Of a stretch of DNA of 64,000 nt, positions 32,966 to 43,549 are shown in pieces. The notes beneath the pieces are model-generated. The model was not told where the DNA came from and ran no database searches. It saw only the letters and a program-made list of their open reading frames with translations. How positions within the stretch are numbered: the first letter of the stretch is position 1; every line of letters begins with the position of its first letter. This stretch comes from Limonium bicolor (lineage: Eukaryota > Streptophyta > Magnoliopsida > Caryophyllales > Plumbaginaceae), in contig CM041776.1 in NCBI GenBank assembly GCA_023374045.1, forward strand, positions 345,649,636-345,713,635, given 5' to 3'. Made by a program: the position numbers and the translations under genes.

Positions 32966-34377
32966 ATGTCAGGAAGAAGAGGACGAGGTCGAGGCCGTGG
33001 CGAAGAAGGAGATGAGGTTGCTGAGATCCCGGGTGGGCAGACGATAGCTGAGATCGTTGCTGCCGCCCTGGGGCACATGGGCTATCAGCCCGGTGCGGGA
33101 CCGCCTGCTCCACCACCACAGCCTCGGGAGCCAAATTGGGTGAAGAGTCTCGCTAACCTTCGACCCCCACCGTTTAGAGGGGAGACAGACCCCACCAAAC
33201 TTGAGGCGTACATCTCAGAGCTGGAGACCGCCTTCAAGACCCTTGATGTACCTGCGGGAGCCAAGGTACGACTTGCTGCGTTCTACCTGAAGGATGCGGC
33301 GAGCGATTGGTGGAAGCTAGTTAGGGCCGATCATGTGGCCAACCTCGACTTCGGCTGGGAGCAATACGCGGCCTTGCTGCGAGCCAAGTACTACCCCACC
33401 CATGTCCAGACTAAGAAGCGTTTAGAGTTGAACGCGCTGAAGCAGATTGACAAGATGACGGTGGACGACTACTACTCTCAGTTCACCGCTCTTATCCGTC
33501 TTCTACCAGGATCGGGATATTCAGACCAGATTCTGGTCGACCGCTTCTATGGCGGGCCGAGTCCCGACTATGCTATGGCATGGGCCCGGCAAGCTATACT
33601 ACCTTGCAGGTAAAGAAAGTTGAGATTAGTTGAAGTGAATGAACGTTATATGAGAATGAAAGTGAGACTGATATTTTTAAGAGCAGGAGTGCTATCATGC
33701 CGCTGCTAAAGTTGAAATTACCGTCCAGCTGAGGGACGAAGACTAGGCGCTGAAGAGAAAAGCTGCTGGTAATAGCTCCGACAATCAGGGGCAAGGGGGA
33801 CAGAAGAAAGGTAAGTACCAGCCCCCACCCCAGAAAGGCTCAAAGGGTAACCAAGCAAAGGCTACTGAAGAGCCACTAAAGCTGACCTACGGCATAGCAG
33901 CGAAGCCTCTACGCTCGTTAGCACCAAAGGGTAACAAGTAACTCCTTAAATTGAGTTAGCAGCCAGATATCAACCTTGAAATTCAATTACTAATGTTGTA
34001 AGCAAACAGGTTCTGAGACCGGCAAGTGGACTGGCGGGGGATAAGCGCCGCTACAATTGTCGCAAGTGCAACCAAGACCACCCTGGAGTTGATTGTGAAG
34101 GCAATAAGGTGGAGTGCAATTTCTGTGGTGTATTCGGACATCGAGCTTACGAATGTTTCAGAAACCACGAGAGTAAAGCCTATAAACCCGGGTGGAAGGC
34201 CAAGGGCAAGGGCGTGGCCGCTCCGAACCCTGGAACCGACGGTCCAAAGGCGACACAGCCAACTGCTAACAGGGGACCCCGGGTTGTCCAGCAATCAGGG
34301 CCGCCTGCACTACATATGGTGGACCGGGAAGACGAGGCTGAACCCTCATCAAGACCAGGTACCACTACAACCTATTA
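32966..34377 (+). pseudogene. Ty3 gag with two zinc knuckles, interrupted by intron-like segments
   Basis: The first frame (32966-33613, 215 codons) starts MSGRRGRGRGRG and contains the retrotransposon gag domain (FRGETDPTKLEAYISELETA, FYLKDAASDWWKLV, VDDYYSQFTALIRLLPG). It breaks off at 33613, continues at about 33684-33941 (CYHAAAKVEITVQLRDED, one TAG), and again at 34010-34377 with two knuckles at 34058-34156 (CRKCNQDHPGVDC and CNFCGVFGHRAYEC). The gaps begin with GT and end with AG. Gag forms the particle and packages RNA. The last frame meets the AlkB frame exactly if 34359-34491 is removed. Confidence 0.85.
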
Positions 34378-34491
34378 GGGAGGAAACTGTATGCTTATCG
34401 CATTTCATGCATGAATCAGTGACTATATGTTTTGAGCGAGTTTCTAGTTAGTTAATTAGAACTCATGTAAGATAAATTATTACCACCTTAG
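34359..34491 (+). other. Intron-like segment between gag and AlkB
   Basis: The segment starts at CCAG|GTACCA and ends ACCACCTTAG|GA. Its removal joins the zinc-knuckle frame (phase 1) to the AlkB frame with no stop. It contains the gag stop at 34375-34377, is AT-rich and 133 bases long, a normal plant intron size. Splicing is an inference; the gaps at 33610-33683 and 33941-34009 look similar but do not restore the frame exactly. Confidence 0.45.
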
Positions 34492-35217
34492 GAAACTTCA
34501 ACATTTGCTATCCAATACCTTCAACACCTAGCCTAGAAGAGACCGACCTAAAGATTCACGAATTCCCAAGGGAGCAGTGTCAGGTCATCCGGCCAGGTAT
34601 GATCTTATTAAAAGGATACCTGTCACCAAAGGCACAAATTGCCATCATCAGAAGATGTAGCCAGCTAGGAGTGGGACCGGGAGGTTTCTATACACCGGAA
34701 TACCCTGGAGGATCGAGAATGAAGCTAAGAATGATGTGCTTGGGTAAGAACTGGAACCCTTACACCAACACTTACCAAAAGACGAGAGTAGTGGATTGAA
34801 CAACACCACCAAAGATACCTGAGGAGTATCATACGGTTAATACACAAGCCGTAGGGATTGCTCAACAACTTGAGGCGGATCCAATCACGAACCTCGAAGC
34901 AGACCTCTGCATTATCAACTTCTACGAAAAGGAGGGACGACTTGGACTACACCAAGATAAGGACGAGACAGAGTCTCTTAACCGAGGGATACCCGTAGTG
35001 TCTTGGTCCATTGGAGATGACACCGAATTCCTATATGGCGAGCAGAAGCGCGTAGACCATGCCCAGAAAGTGGTACTTATGTCAGGGGATATTCTAATCA
35101 TGGGTGGAAAATCGAGAATGCTGTATCACGGTATCAAAAGGATTAAGTTGAATACGGCACCATCGACAGTAATCAATGCCACACACATGAGACCGGACGC
35201 CTGAATTAACCTTTAGG
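34492..35217 (+). pseudogene. AlkB-like 2-oxoglutarate/Fe(II) dioxygenase domain inside the Ty3 element
   Basis: One frame runs from 34492 to 35204 with a single nonsense codon (TGA, 34797-34799). It is plainly an AlkB-family protein closest to the plant ALKBH1 type as I recall it. Blocks include VIRPGMILLKGYLSPKAQ, GVGPGGFYTPEY, MMCLGKNWNP, then the core CIINFYEKEGRLGLHQDKDE, GIPVVSWSIGD and SGDILIMGGKSRMLYHGIKR. Iron ligands are present: H (34950-34952) and D (34956-34958) of HQD, and the distal H (35127-35129). The C-terminal arginine motif that holds 2-oxoglutarate (LTFR-like) is readable at 35205-35217 but one frame away, so the copy is damaged at its end. AlkB enzymes remove methyl groups from nucleic acids. 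It stands between gag and protease, where related elements have nothing. Confidence 0.9.
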
Positions 35218-35368
35218 AAGTACTAGCCATGTAATACACTAAAGTTGTAATAGAAAGCTCATAATGTAAAAGAATGGTTTAAATAATATCAGTGAAGATT
35301 ACTTGTTTTCGACTCGTATTATACCATCAGTACTTATGATGCTTATGAAATACATAGGTTGTGGACTC

Positions 35369-35760
35369 GGTTTGGAAGGTGTGTTAAGCTTACTCACAGA
35401 GGCACAGGCCGACGAAGCGACACTATCTCACGGGTACCTTTCCGATCAATGGTTGATGCATCAGTACTATTCGACTCAGGGGCCTCGCATACCTTCGTCT
35501 CATCATCATTTGCAAGGAGGTTGGGGCTAGACGCTGAAGAGCTGCCAGACTTCACGGTTATGCTCCCGTCTAAGGAGAAGGTTCGATGCACTCGCTACTA
35601 CCGAGTAGCCACTATCCGAATTAGAGGAGAAACTTTCCTATCACCTTGATTGAGTTCAGAGATTTAGGGTTTGATGTTATATTCGGGATGAACTGGTGGA
35701 GCGGCACAAGGGTCGTATCCTCTGCACCAAGCACCGACTACTACTCAGGAGTCCGTTTGG
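35369..35760 (+). pseudogene. Ty3 aspartic protease
   Basis: The catalytic motif LFDSGASHTFVSSSFARRLG is at about 35467-35528 (D codon 35473-35475). The preceding linker (LLTEAQADEATLSHG) is in another frame, and the flap and end (IEFRDLGFDVIFGMNWWSG, about 35646-35705) in a third. At least two frameshifts are therefore present. Protease would cleave the polyprotein. Confidence 0.8.
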
Positions 35761-35847
35761 GGTTACTATATCATACCACCAGAGACCTAGGAGCCTTCAA
35801 CAAGATCATCACCGCTATGGCCATCAGAGCTGAGAAAGAAGAAAGAA

Positions 35848-37398
35848 GTGTACCTCTGCTATGTCCAGGATATAGAGAGAGATCCAGAGTTCGACCCCAA
35901 AGTACCAGTGGTGTCGGAGTTTCCCGACCTCTTTCCAAGAGAACTACCCGGCATGCGACCACCACGGGAGGTAGAGTTCACCATCGAGCTGCTACCAGGA
36001 ACCGGACCGATAGCCAAGGCGCCTTACCGCATGGCTCCAGCTGAGATGAATGAATTGAAGGAACAGCTGAGAGACCTGCTCGACAAAGGGTTTGTGCGGC
36101 CTAGTGTATCACCATGGGGAGCGCCAGTACTCTTCGTGAAGAAGAAGGATGGCAGTCTCCGCCTCTGCATCGACTACAGGGAGTTGAATACAGTTACAGT
36201 AAAGAACAAGTACCCGCTACCACGCATAGACGATTTGTTTGATCAATTGAAAGGGGCATCCGTGTTCTCCAAGATTGATCTCAGATCAGGGTATCATCAG
36301 ATTCCTGTTAGAGGGAAGGATATTGAGAAGACGGCATTCTGGACGAGATATGGCCACTACGAGTTTACAGTGATGCCGTTTGGTTTGTCGAACGCACCGG
36401 CGATATTTATGGATTTGATGAACCGTTTGTTCAGGGAACAGTTGGACAAGTCGGTTGTGGTCTTCATCGATGATATACTTATATATTCAAGGTCGAGAGG
36501 TGAACATGAAAGCCACCTAAGACGAGTTTTGGAAACACTAAGGGAGAACCAGCTTTATGCTAAGTTCTCCAAGTGCGAGTTTTGGCTAGACCAGGTCTCT
36601 TTCCTTGGTCATGTCATCTCGGATGCTGGGATCGTGGATCCAGCAAAGATTGACGTCGTGCGCACCTGGCCAAGGCCGAAATCAGTTACCAACATCAGGA
36701 GTTTCCTCGGCTTGGCAGGTTATTACAGGAGGTTTGTTAAGGACTTTTCTAAGGTCAGCAAGCCAATGACCAGTTTGATGAAGAAGGATGCACCGTTTGT
36801 ATGGACGGATGACTGTGAGAGTTCATTCCAGAGCTTGAAGGACTCATTGACTTCTGCACCTGTTCTGACTATCCCAGACGGTACAGAGGGATTTGAGGTA
36901 TATTGTGACGCATCAGGCAGGGGATTGGGTTGTGTACTCATGCAGCATGGCAAGGTGGTTGCTTATGCCTCTCGCCAGCTGAAGAAACATGAGGAGAACT
37001 ACCCCACGCACGATCTTGAGTTGGGAGCTGTTGTCTTCGCCTTGAAGATATGGCGCCATTACTTATACGAAGTTAGTTTGATAGTCTACACCGACCATAA
37101 AAGCTTGAAGTACATATTCACTCAGAAGGAGTTGAATATGAGACAGAGAAGATGGTTAGAGTTCCTAAAGGACTACGACATTGACCTCCAGTACAAAGAA
37201 GGGAAGGCCAATGTTGTAGTTGATGCTCTGAGTCGACGAGCACACTCGCTTCATGCAATGGTTGCTAGTGCTAGCTTGATTGACGAGGTGCGAGAGGCTC
37301 AGCAGAGCGATTCGTATATGATAGAGATCAGGCAGAAGCTGATAGAGGGTACATTGAGAGCCAGAAATACGACTTCGAATTACACGATGACGATCTGA
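35848..37398 (+). CDS. Ty3 reverse transcriptase-RNase H, open frame
   Basis: This 516-codon frame is the longest in the window and spans RT and RNase H without a stop. RT blocks: [49 protein letters not shown] and the catalytic [11 protein letters not shown] (DD at 36469-36474). Then [22 protein letters not shown], and RNase H with [54 protein letters not shown] and [10 protein letters not shown]. The start ATG is only the first in frame; the domain belongs to a Gag-Pol polyprotein. The frame ends at a TGA in the linker before integrase. Confidence 0.95.
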   Translation: MYLCYVQDIERDPEFDPKVPVVSEFPDLFPRELPGMRPPREVEFTIELLPGTGPIAKAPYRMAPAEMNELKEQLRDLLDKGFVRPSVSPWGAPVLFVKKKDGSLRLCIDYRELNTVTVKNKYPLPRIDDLFDQLKGASVFSKIDLRSGYHQIPVRGKDIEKTAFWTRYGHYEFTVMPFGLSNAPAIFMDLMNRLFREQLDKSVVVFIDDILIYSRSRGEHESHLRRVLETLRENQLYAKFSKCEFWLDQVSFLGHVISDAGIVDPAKIDVVRTWPRPKSVTNIRSFLGLAGYYRRFVKDFSKVSKPMTSLMKKDAPFVWTDDCESSFQSLKDSLTSAPVLTIPDGTEGFEVYCDASGRGLGCVLMQHGKVVAYASRQLKKHEENYPTHDLELGAVVFALKIWRHYLYEVSLIVYTDHKSLKYIFTQKELNMRQRRWLEFLKDYDIDLQYKEGKANVVVDALSRRAHSLHAMVASASLIDEVREAQQSDSYMIEIRQKLIEGTLRARNTTSNYTMTI

Positions 37399-37403
37399 TC
37401 AGA

Positions 37404-38717
37404 TTGAAGGGCCGATTATGCATTCCTCGCAGCAGCACTGAGCTGAAGGAGCGCATACTACGAGAGTCACACTGTTCTTCTGTTTCTATCCATCCGGGAG
37501 CTTCGAAAATGTATAAAGACATGAAGCGTTACTTCTGGTGGACTGGGATGAAAAGTGACGTTACTGAGTTTGTAGTGAGGTGCCTAACTTGCCAGAAGGT
37601 GAAGTTTGAGCACAGGCGACCTGGAGGCATGGTTCAATCAATGCCAGTTCCAGAGTGGAAGTTTCATGATATCTCCATGGATTTCGTGGTTGGACTCCCA
37701 CCTACCAGGGGAGGTCTGAACATGATATGGGTTGTAGTTGATCGCCTGACCAAGGTAGCCCGATTCATACCGATGAAGGACACTTGGAAGGTAACGAAGC
37801 TTGCTGAACTGTTCGATAAGGAGATCATGAGACACCACGGAATACCAAAGACCATAGTATCTGACAGAGACACCAGATTCCTTTCGAGATACTGGAAAAC
37901 TACACGGGAAGCGCTGGGTACAGAATTGAAGCTAAGTACGCGTTCCACCCTCAGACAGATGGTCAGACTGAGCGTACGATTCAGACACTTGAGGACATGT
38001 TACGAGCATGTGCCTTGGACTTCCAGAGCAGTTGGATCGATAAGTTGCATCTGATCGAATTCTCATACAACAATAGCTATCATGCTACGATCAAGATGGC
38101 ACCTTTCCAAGCATTGTACGGCAGACCATGTCGCACACCACTCTGTTGGGATGAGTCAAGTGAAGCGGTTATTATAGGACCAGAGTACTTGGAGCAAGTT
38201 CAGGCTGAGGTTCAGCAGATTCGAGAGAATATGAAGGCAGCCCAAGATAGACAGAAGTCGTATGCTGATGCGCGACGACGAGACTTAGAGTTCTCTGTGA
38301 ACGACCAGGTGTTTCTGCGGGTTTCGCCAATGAAGGGAATATTTAGATTTGGACAAAAGGGCAAGTTGAGCCCAAAGTTTGTAGGTCCATATACCATTAC
38401 GAGTGGGTGGGCCCAGTTGCTTACAGGTTAAACCTACCTGCTGAGCTGGGTAAAGTGCATAATGTTTTCCACGTCTCACAGCTTAAGAAATACATGCACC
38501 ACCCCTCCCATGTTTTGCAGGCCGAACAGCTAACCATAGAGCCAACCATGCGATCAGTAGAGACCCCTCAGAGGATTCTGAATACGAAGACTAGGGACAC
38601 TCGCCACAAGTCAGTGGACTGGTGAAGGTTCTCTGGTCCAACCAGGACGTCGAGGAGGCTACTTGGGAGTTAGAGGATAAGATGCGGGCGAAGTACCCTT
38701 CGCTCTTTACAGACTAG
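37404..38717 (+). pseudogene. Ty3 integrase with chromodomain-like terminus
   Basis: 37404-38054 holds the HHCC zinc finger (H of HCSSVSIH, CLTCQK) and the first part of the catalytic core (ISMDFVVGLP, VSDRDTRF). After a frameshift near 37940 the core resumes with HPQTDGQTERTIQTLEDMLR, which bears the glutamate, and SYNNSYHATIKMAPFQALYG. A further shift near 38405 leads to YRLNLPAELGKVHNVFHVSQ. Another near 38620 leads to VEEATWELEDKMRAKYPSLF and a TAG at 38715-38717. Chromodomain-type ends target insertion to heterochromatin in chromoviruses. The enzyme is inactive as encoded. Confidence 0.85.
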
Positions 38718-38743
38718 ATTTCTTGTAAGGTACGGGGTACCCC

Positions 38744-38756
38744 TTTTTAAGGGGGG
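38744..38756 (+). other. Polypurine-like tract right after pol
   Basis: TTTTTAAGGGGGG lies 27 bases after the pol stop and is repeated almost exactly before the 3' LTR at 38971-38982. A duplicated tract also occurs in the chromovirus at 47419-58292. Confidence 0.6.
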
Positions 38757-38970
38757 AGCCTCTTTGCTTTTAAGTTTGTAAGCAAACAATCACATAATGT
38801 TGATTGTTGTTTGTTGCTTACTTAGTGTTAAGTATGTATTATACTTGGTGACATACCTTATGAGTCAGAAAGCGTATATACTTGTTGTGTGATCTATGTG
38901 ATTTGGTATGTGAAGTTACCTGTGTATTCTAAGAGATATAAGATGCATAGGAACTTTGAGGACAAAGTTC

Positions 38971-38986
38971 TTTTAAGGGGGGTAGA
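38971..38986 (+). other. Polypurine tract before the 3' LTR
   Basis: TTTTAAGGGGGGTAGA abuts the 3' LTR start and would prime plus-strand DNA synthesis. Confidence 0.8.
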
Positions 38987-38987
38987 T

Positions 38988-41900
38988 TGAAATACCCCAA
39001 ACCTTAATATATTGATGAACTATCTAATTATAATATACTAAGGCTATAACATGCCATATAAATATTAGAAAAGAGTTAAACAACAATGTACACAAAACAT
39101 GCCTTAAGCGTTTAAACCGAAAACGCACCTTAGAGCATAAAAATGTGCTTTAAAGAAAAATGTGCTTTAGGCATGTATACATGGAACGAAAAGGCTAATG
39201 AGCCTAAATACCATAAAGAAACAAGGGAACAACAATGAAATGGTCATAGGAACCATTACGTATACACACAAATTAAGTATACAAGGTCCACAGTAAAACA
39301 GGTACTAAACTAACGAAAGTCAAGGAGAAACCACTAAACGACTTGGTTTAAATTGGAATGAGCAACATGCTATTTCATGAACAAAGTATTTAAAGGTTGT
39401 AAATATATTAAGGACACATTTAAACTAGCCAAAACAAATTGCATAATCAATGTGAACCCGGAAGCACATAAAATGATGTTTTAAGGCATTTTTGGCTATG
39501 TAACATACCTAACACATGGTATAAGTCCTTATGAAGGAGATTAATACATCTAATGTTACATAAATACAAGGGAGAAACAAAAAAAATCAGGTCAAATGAG
39601 ACCAAGGGCTGCCGAATTCAAGGGTGATTCATTAGCTCACAAAATGCTTTAAATTCACTATTACACCTACCAAGACTTTCCTTGAGTGCCATATCACCTT
39701 TTCCCCTGAGTAATTCATTAATTAGACACTTACCTGTCATTATGGGAGCTCCCAAATTCGTAGCTCCTCCTCTCTTGAAGAAACAACACAAAAACTCCAT
39801 GTTCTTAGATTAGTACCTTAAAGAACACCTTGCCTTGTAGAAATCATAACTTGCTCGTCCTAACTCCAAATAACAAGCTTGATAGCTCGTTGGAATCCTC
39901 TTTCAAAGAGATTTACAACCATAGCTCATGAGCCCCCAGATTCTCAGGAAAAACCACGAAGAAGTGCCTTTGATTCTTGAGGTAAAACATTGCCTTCTTG
40001 AAAACTTCTTGTTCTTTGGTTTTTGTTACAGCCGATTGGCATGGGATACTAACCCTTCTTATTCTTCATCTTATTATAATTTTGGGGACAATTCCTCTAG
40101 CAAATTGCTGGCAAAATTTCTAAGGAATTCAAGCTTAGATATTAAGCTAAAAGGTTAATATACAAGGTAAATCCTACAACTACCTATTTCAAGGTTCTAA
40201 ATATTGATCTATATATGATCTAACCTATTGTATACCTTGTTTATTATTGCCGAATTTGTTAGATGTTAGATTTAATTTTTGGCACCTAAAATGTTAATAC
40301 TTTGTAAATCTAAAATTAGATTTATAACCCTTATGATATAAACTTCAATATAAGCTATCATAATATATGAGAAAAGTTCATATACTATAATTTATGGGGT
40401 GGCCGAAAATTAAGAGAACTATGTAGTTAGGAAAATTATATAACTAAGTTAAATTAAAGGAATTAGTATATTAAGAGTAATATGTAAAATTTGAGAAGTT
40501 TTGGTTGTATATTATCATTGCCGAAAATATATGAGTTATTATGGAATTTATGAAGTTTAGGTGATGAGAAAATTGTAGAATTAAGTTTACAATTTATAAA
40601 GAGTTTATAAGTATTACTAGGATTTATAAGGTTTTTGGTATATTTAAAGTTAATAAAAGATGGTATATATGTACTATAACATTAGGTAATAAAACTGGTG
40701 ATTTGGTGATGTTTAAAATGATTTTTGATGTTCAAAAATATGTAGGAAAATTAATTATGAAAATTAGAAATTAATTGGAGTCAAATTGGTTAATAAATGA
40801 GTTTGGATAAAAGAATAGACCACAAGGGTAAAATGGTAATTTTCCTGGTCAAACGTGGTCAGACTTGGTCAATGAAAGTTTTATAAAATGTTTAGAGGAG
40901 CTAGAATAAAATTTGTAGCAAATGATTAGATTTTAAATGGATAAAGGAATAAAAAGTTAAGTTAAATTAACTTTAGGGGTAATTTGGTAATTTCTGGAAA
41001 ATTGAGGGTTTGACCGTAATAGACTGGTCAAACCTAGGTATACTTTAGTAATTGACCAAAAGTAAAGAATAGAATTATGAGTAAATAATATAAATAAACA
41101 CATTCCTAAGTGTTTAGATTGTCTAAAGGAATTAAATAAAGAAATTAGAAACAAGTTGCAAATGAAACGGAGTTAAAACAGGCTTAAACGAGACCCGTAT
41201 ACAACTTAAGGTATAGGAGGGGTATACCCGTATTTAGGAAAATATAAGATAAAATAATATTTAAAATATTTTAATGTATATGCAAGTTGTATTGGAAAAA
41301 GAAGTAAATACGTATTGATACGGAGTATCATACGGACGTATACGTAAGTTTTGGTATACATGGAAAATACCCGTATACGTGAATAGTACCCGTATACATG
41401 AATAGTAAATATGTATACATGAATAGTAAATACGTATATATGAATAGTAGAATAAGAGACGTATACGTGAATCGTAAAATACGTATATGTGAATAGTAAA
41501 ATACGATGAATAGTGAAAATATGAAAATTAAGTTATTTAACCACGCCGTCCTAATGAACCATAGGAGTGGAGTAAGGTGGCCGGAATAGTCGAGACGTCA
41601 TCTGGGAGTGGACAAACGTCGATAGGCTAAGGTATGAGATTCTTGTAGCTTGCTTGCTAACGGGGTCTACCTCGGTTTGTGTGCTATGTGTTATTGTGAT
41701 ACGACTAAACAAGATTAAGCATGAAACCGATCTACTGTATTGTTATTGTGTGTCCATTGCACACTAACACGACTCGATTTAGAGCTTGTTCATTAACTAT
41801 GTTTAATAACAATTGTATAAGGTTATAAATACTCCCTATTGTTAGTTGGTTAATACCGAGAGAGGTTTAACTAACAAATTGTCAATCAGACTTCAACTAA

Positions 41901-42877
41901 CTGGAACTTGGGGGGAGAGGAATCCGGGACTGACTCCGGTCATGCATGTTTAGGTTAGGAGGTCGGCATCTGTATCAGATCTGTCTTCCGCATATGGCTC
42001 GTCTACGACTTGTCGCCTAGGGTCGACAAACAGACCTGACCATCTCGAGTGAACAGTTCGAGGTGGGAGGCAAATTCAGGAGGCGCGGGAGGGTCAAGCC
42101 TACATCCCTTATAACTTAAGAATTTGTGTTTGTTAACCCCAATGGAGCTAATAACTCATTGGCAAGGGTTACTTCGACCCGACAAAAATAAACAAATCAG
42201 TTAGAGAACAACCATTCTTTTAAGAGAACGGTTGACACTTATAAGGTATGGTCAAACACGAGAACTAAACAATTCTCAGGCCTCAGGAGTTAGGAATCTA
42301 ATTTACTCATTAATGGGCGTCCATTACGACGTTCTATTTATTGGAGCTGTGAATGTTTCACATGGATGTGTTGTTTGTTATCGTACTTCTTATTATTATT
42401 TGTATGAAAAATCAACTGCATGTATACGACAAAGTAGTCGTGTGTAGCCCCGTTAGCTTGTGGGCTGCACGTCTTCTGTACCAGCAATGTGCTGAGCCCC
42501 TTGGGGCCTGTGATTTAAACTTTGCAGGTAGGTGCCAGGCGAGGACTCAACCTGAGAGTAGGAGTGGGTAGAGTACTAAGGGTTTAATTTGCATTACGAG
42601 GTGTACCTGTACACTCGTTTCATAAATTGTGGTAGTAAGTTGTAATAATAGGAGGGATACTTCGAACTCGGTATTGTATTTTGTTTTAAGACTTTGTACG
42701 CACTTACGTTCGGTATACTCGGGTCCGTCAGACCGTAGCTTGAAACTGGAATAAGCCTAGTTAGTCACGTGGGTGATTAACGGCGGTAACACCAACTTAT
42801 AGTATTTTTCCGCTGTGTTGTAATATTGTTGCAGGTGTGTTATGCGATGGTTTAGGTTTAGTAGTTGGGGTGTTGCA
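38988..42877 (+). repeat. 3' LTR of the AlkB chromovirus
   Basis: The 3890-bp copy of 28826-32739 ends GGGGTGTTGCA. The length difference comes partly from the tandem array near 41367-41515 and small indels. Confidence 0.9.
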
Positions 42878-42964
42878 TTTACAGAGTGAGAGCGAGGTTC
42901 ACAGAGAGTGGGTAGGGGAACAGTCGCGATTAGATTGATGAGAAGACTGAGCGGGAGGGCGAAA

Positions 42965-43290
42965 AGTGTTTATAATTTAGGTAACATAAAGAACGCTTCA
43001 CTTATCAAGCGTTCTTTATGCTGATCATAAGTAGCATAAAGAACGCTTCTTAACTGAAGCATTTTTTATGTTATCGCTCCAAATGTCATAAAGAACGCTT
43101 CTTTTAAGAAGCGTTTTTTATACGTATCTCTTAAAGAACGCTTTGTAATAAAGCGTTGTTTTTGTCTTTGAGCGCGATAACATAAACAACGCTTTGCAAG
43201 CCAAAGCGTTATTAGATGTCCCGCCTATTATTAAAAGAACGATTTACAATATAACCGTTTTTAAGGGCGTTGTTTATTCTTTCTTTTTTT
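42965..43290. repeat. Right subterminal repeat zone of the CACTA element
   Basis: Paired motifs such as CATAAAGAACGCTT and AAGCGTTCTTTATG occur about every 40-60 bases, mirroring the left zone. Confidence 0.8.
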
Positions 43291-43300
43291 TCCAGCAGTG

Positions 43301-43549
43301 AGGGGTACTTGGTTGGTTGTTGATGGTAACTTTTTGGTTGGTAGGGTTTATGAGCTAAGAAGGCTCATTGTAATGTTAGTGAGTGAGAATGATACCCTCA
43401 CAAGGAGATGCACTTAAGGTATAGGAAGACTATATGGTGCTTTCCTTGCCAACAGGCTTTGGGGATTCCTTAGAATCTCAAACATGTTTTCATGTATCCT
43501 GCTATACGCTAAAGCATAGGGTTGGTTGAGTTTCAAAAAAAAAAAAAAA
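43301..43549 (+). pseudogene. 3' tail of the split LINE, with poly-A
   Basis: It continues the LINE from 24758 across the CACTA insertion. It is non-coding 3' UTR ending in fifteen A residues (43535-43549) after GGTTGGTTGAGTTTC. Confidence 0.7.

Larger units (their letters stand above)
28826..42877 (+). mobile_element. Ty3/gypsy chromovirus (Tekay/Del-like) with an AlkB domain
   Basis: The 14.05-kb element has two 3.9-kb LTRs, a tRNA-Met primer site, gag with two CCHC knuckles, an extra AlkB dioxygenase domain, protease, RT, RNase H, and integrase with a chromodomain-like end. Long LTRs, the C-x2-C-x3-H-x4-C plus CCHC pair and the LVKVLW..EEATWE-type terminus fit the Tekay/Del chromoviruses. 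The LTRs are very similar, so the insertion is fairly recent, but gag, protease and integrase are frameshifted. No matching 5-bp duplication flanks it (GGTAT and TTTAC). It sits inside the CACTA element. Confidence 0.9.
24759..43300. mobile_element. CACTA transposon carrying a nested Ty3 element
   Basis: The left end CACTGCTGGAAAAAAAA is repeated inverted at the right end (43284-43300). A 3-bp duplication, AGG, flanks it (24756-24758 and 43301-43303), as in CACTA elements. Both ends carry subterminal arrays of AAAGAACGCTT/AAGCGTTCTTT motifs. Removing the Ty3 insertion leaves about 4.5 kb with no TNPD-type transposase, so it is non-autonomous. Its cargo is a 1.65-kb inverted repeat (25680-27330) and a tandem duplication (28042-28409). 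It lies in the 3' UTR of a LINE. Confidence 0.9.
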
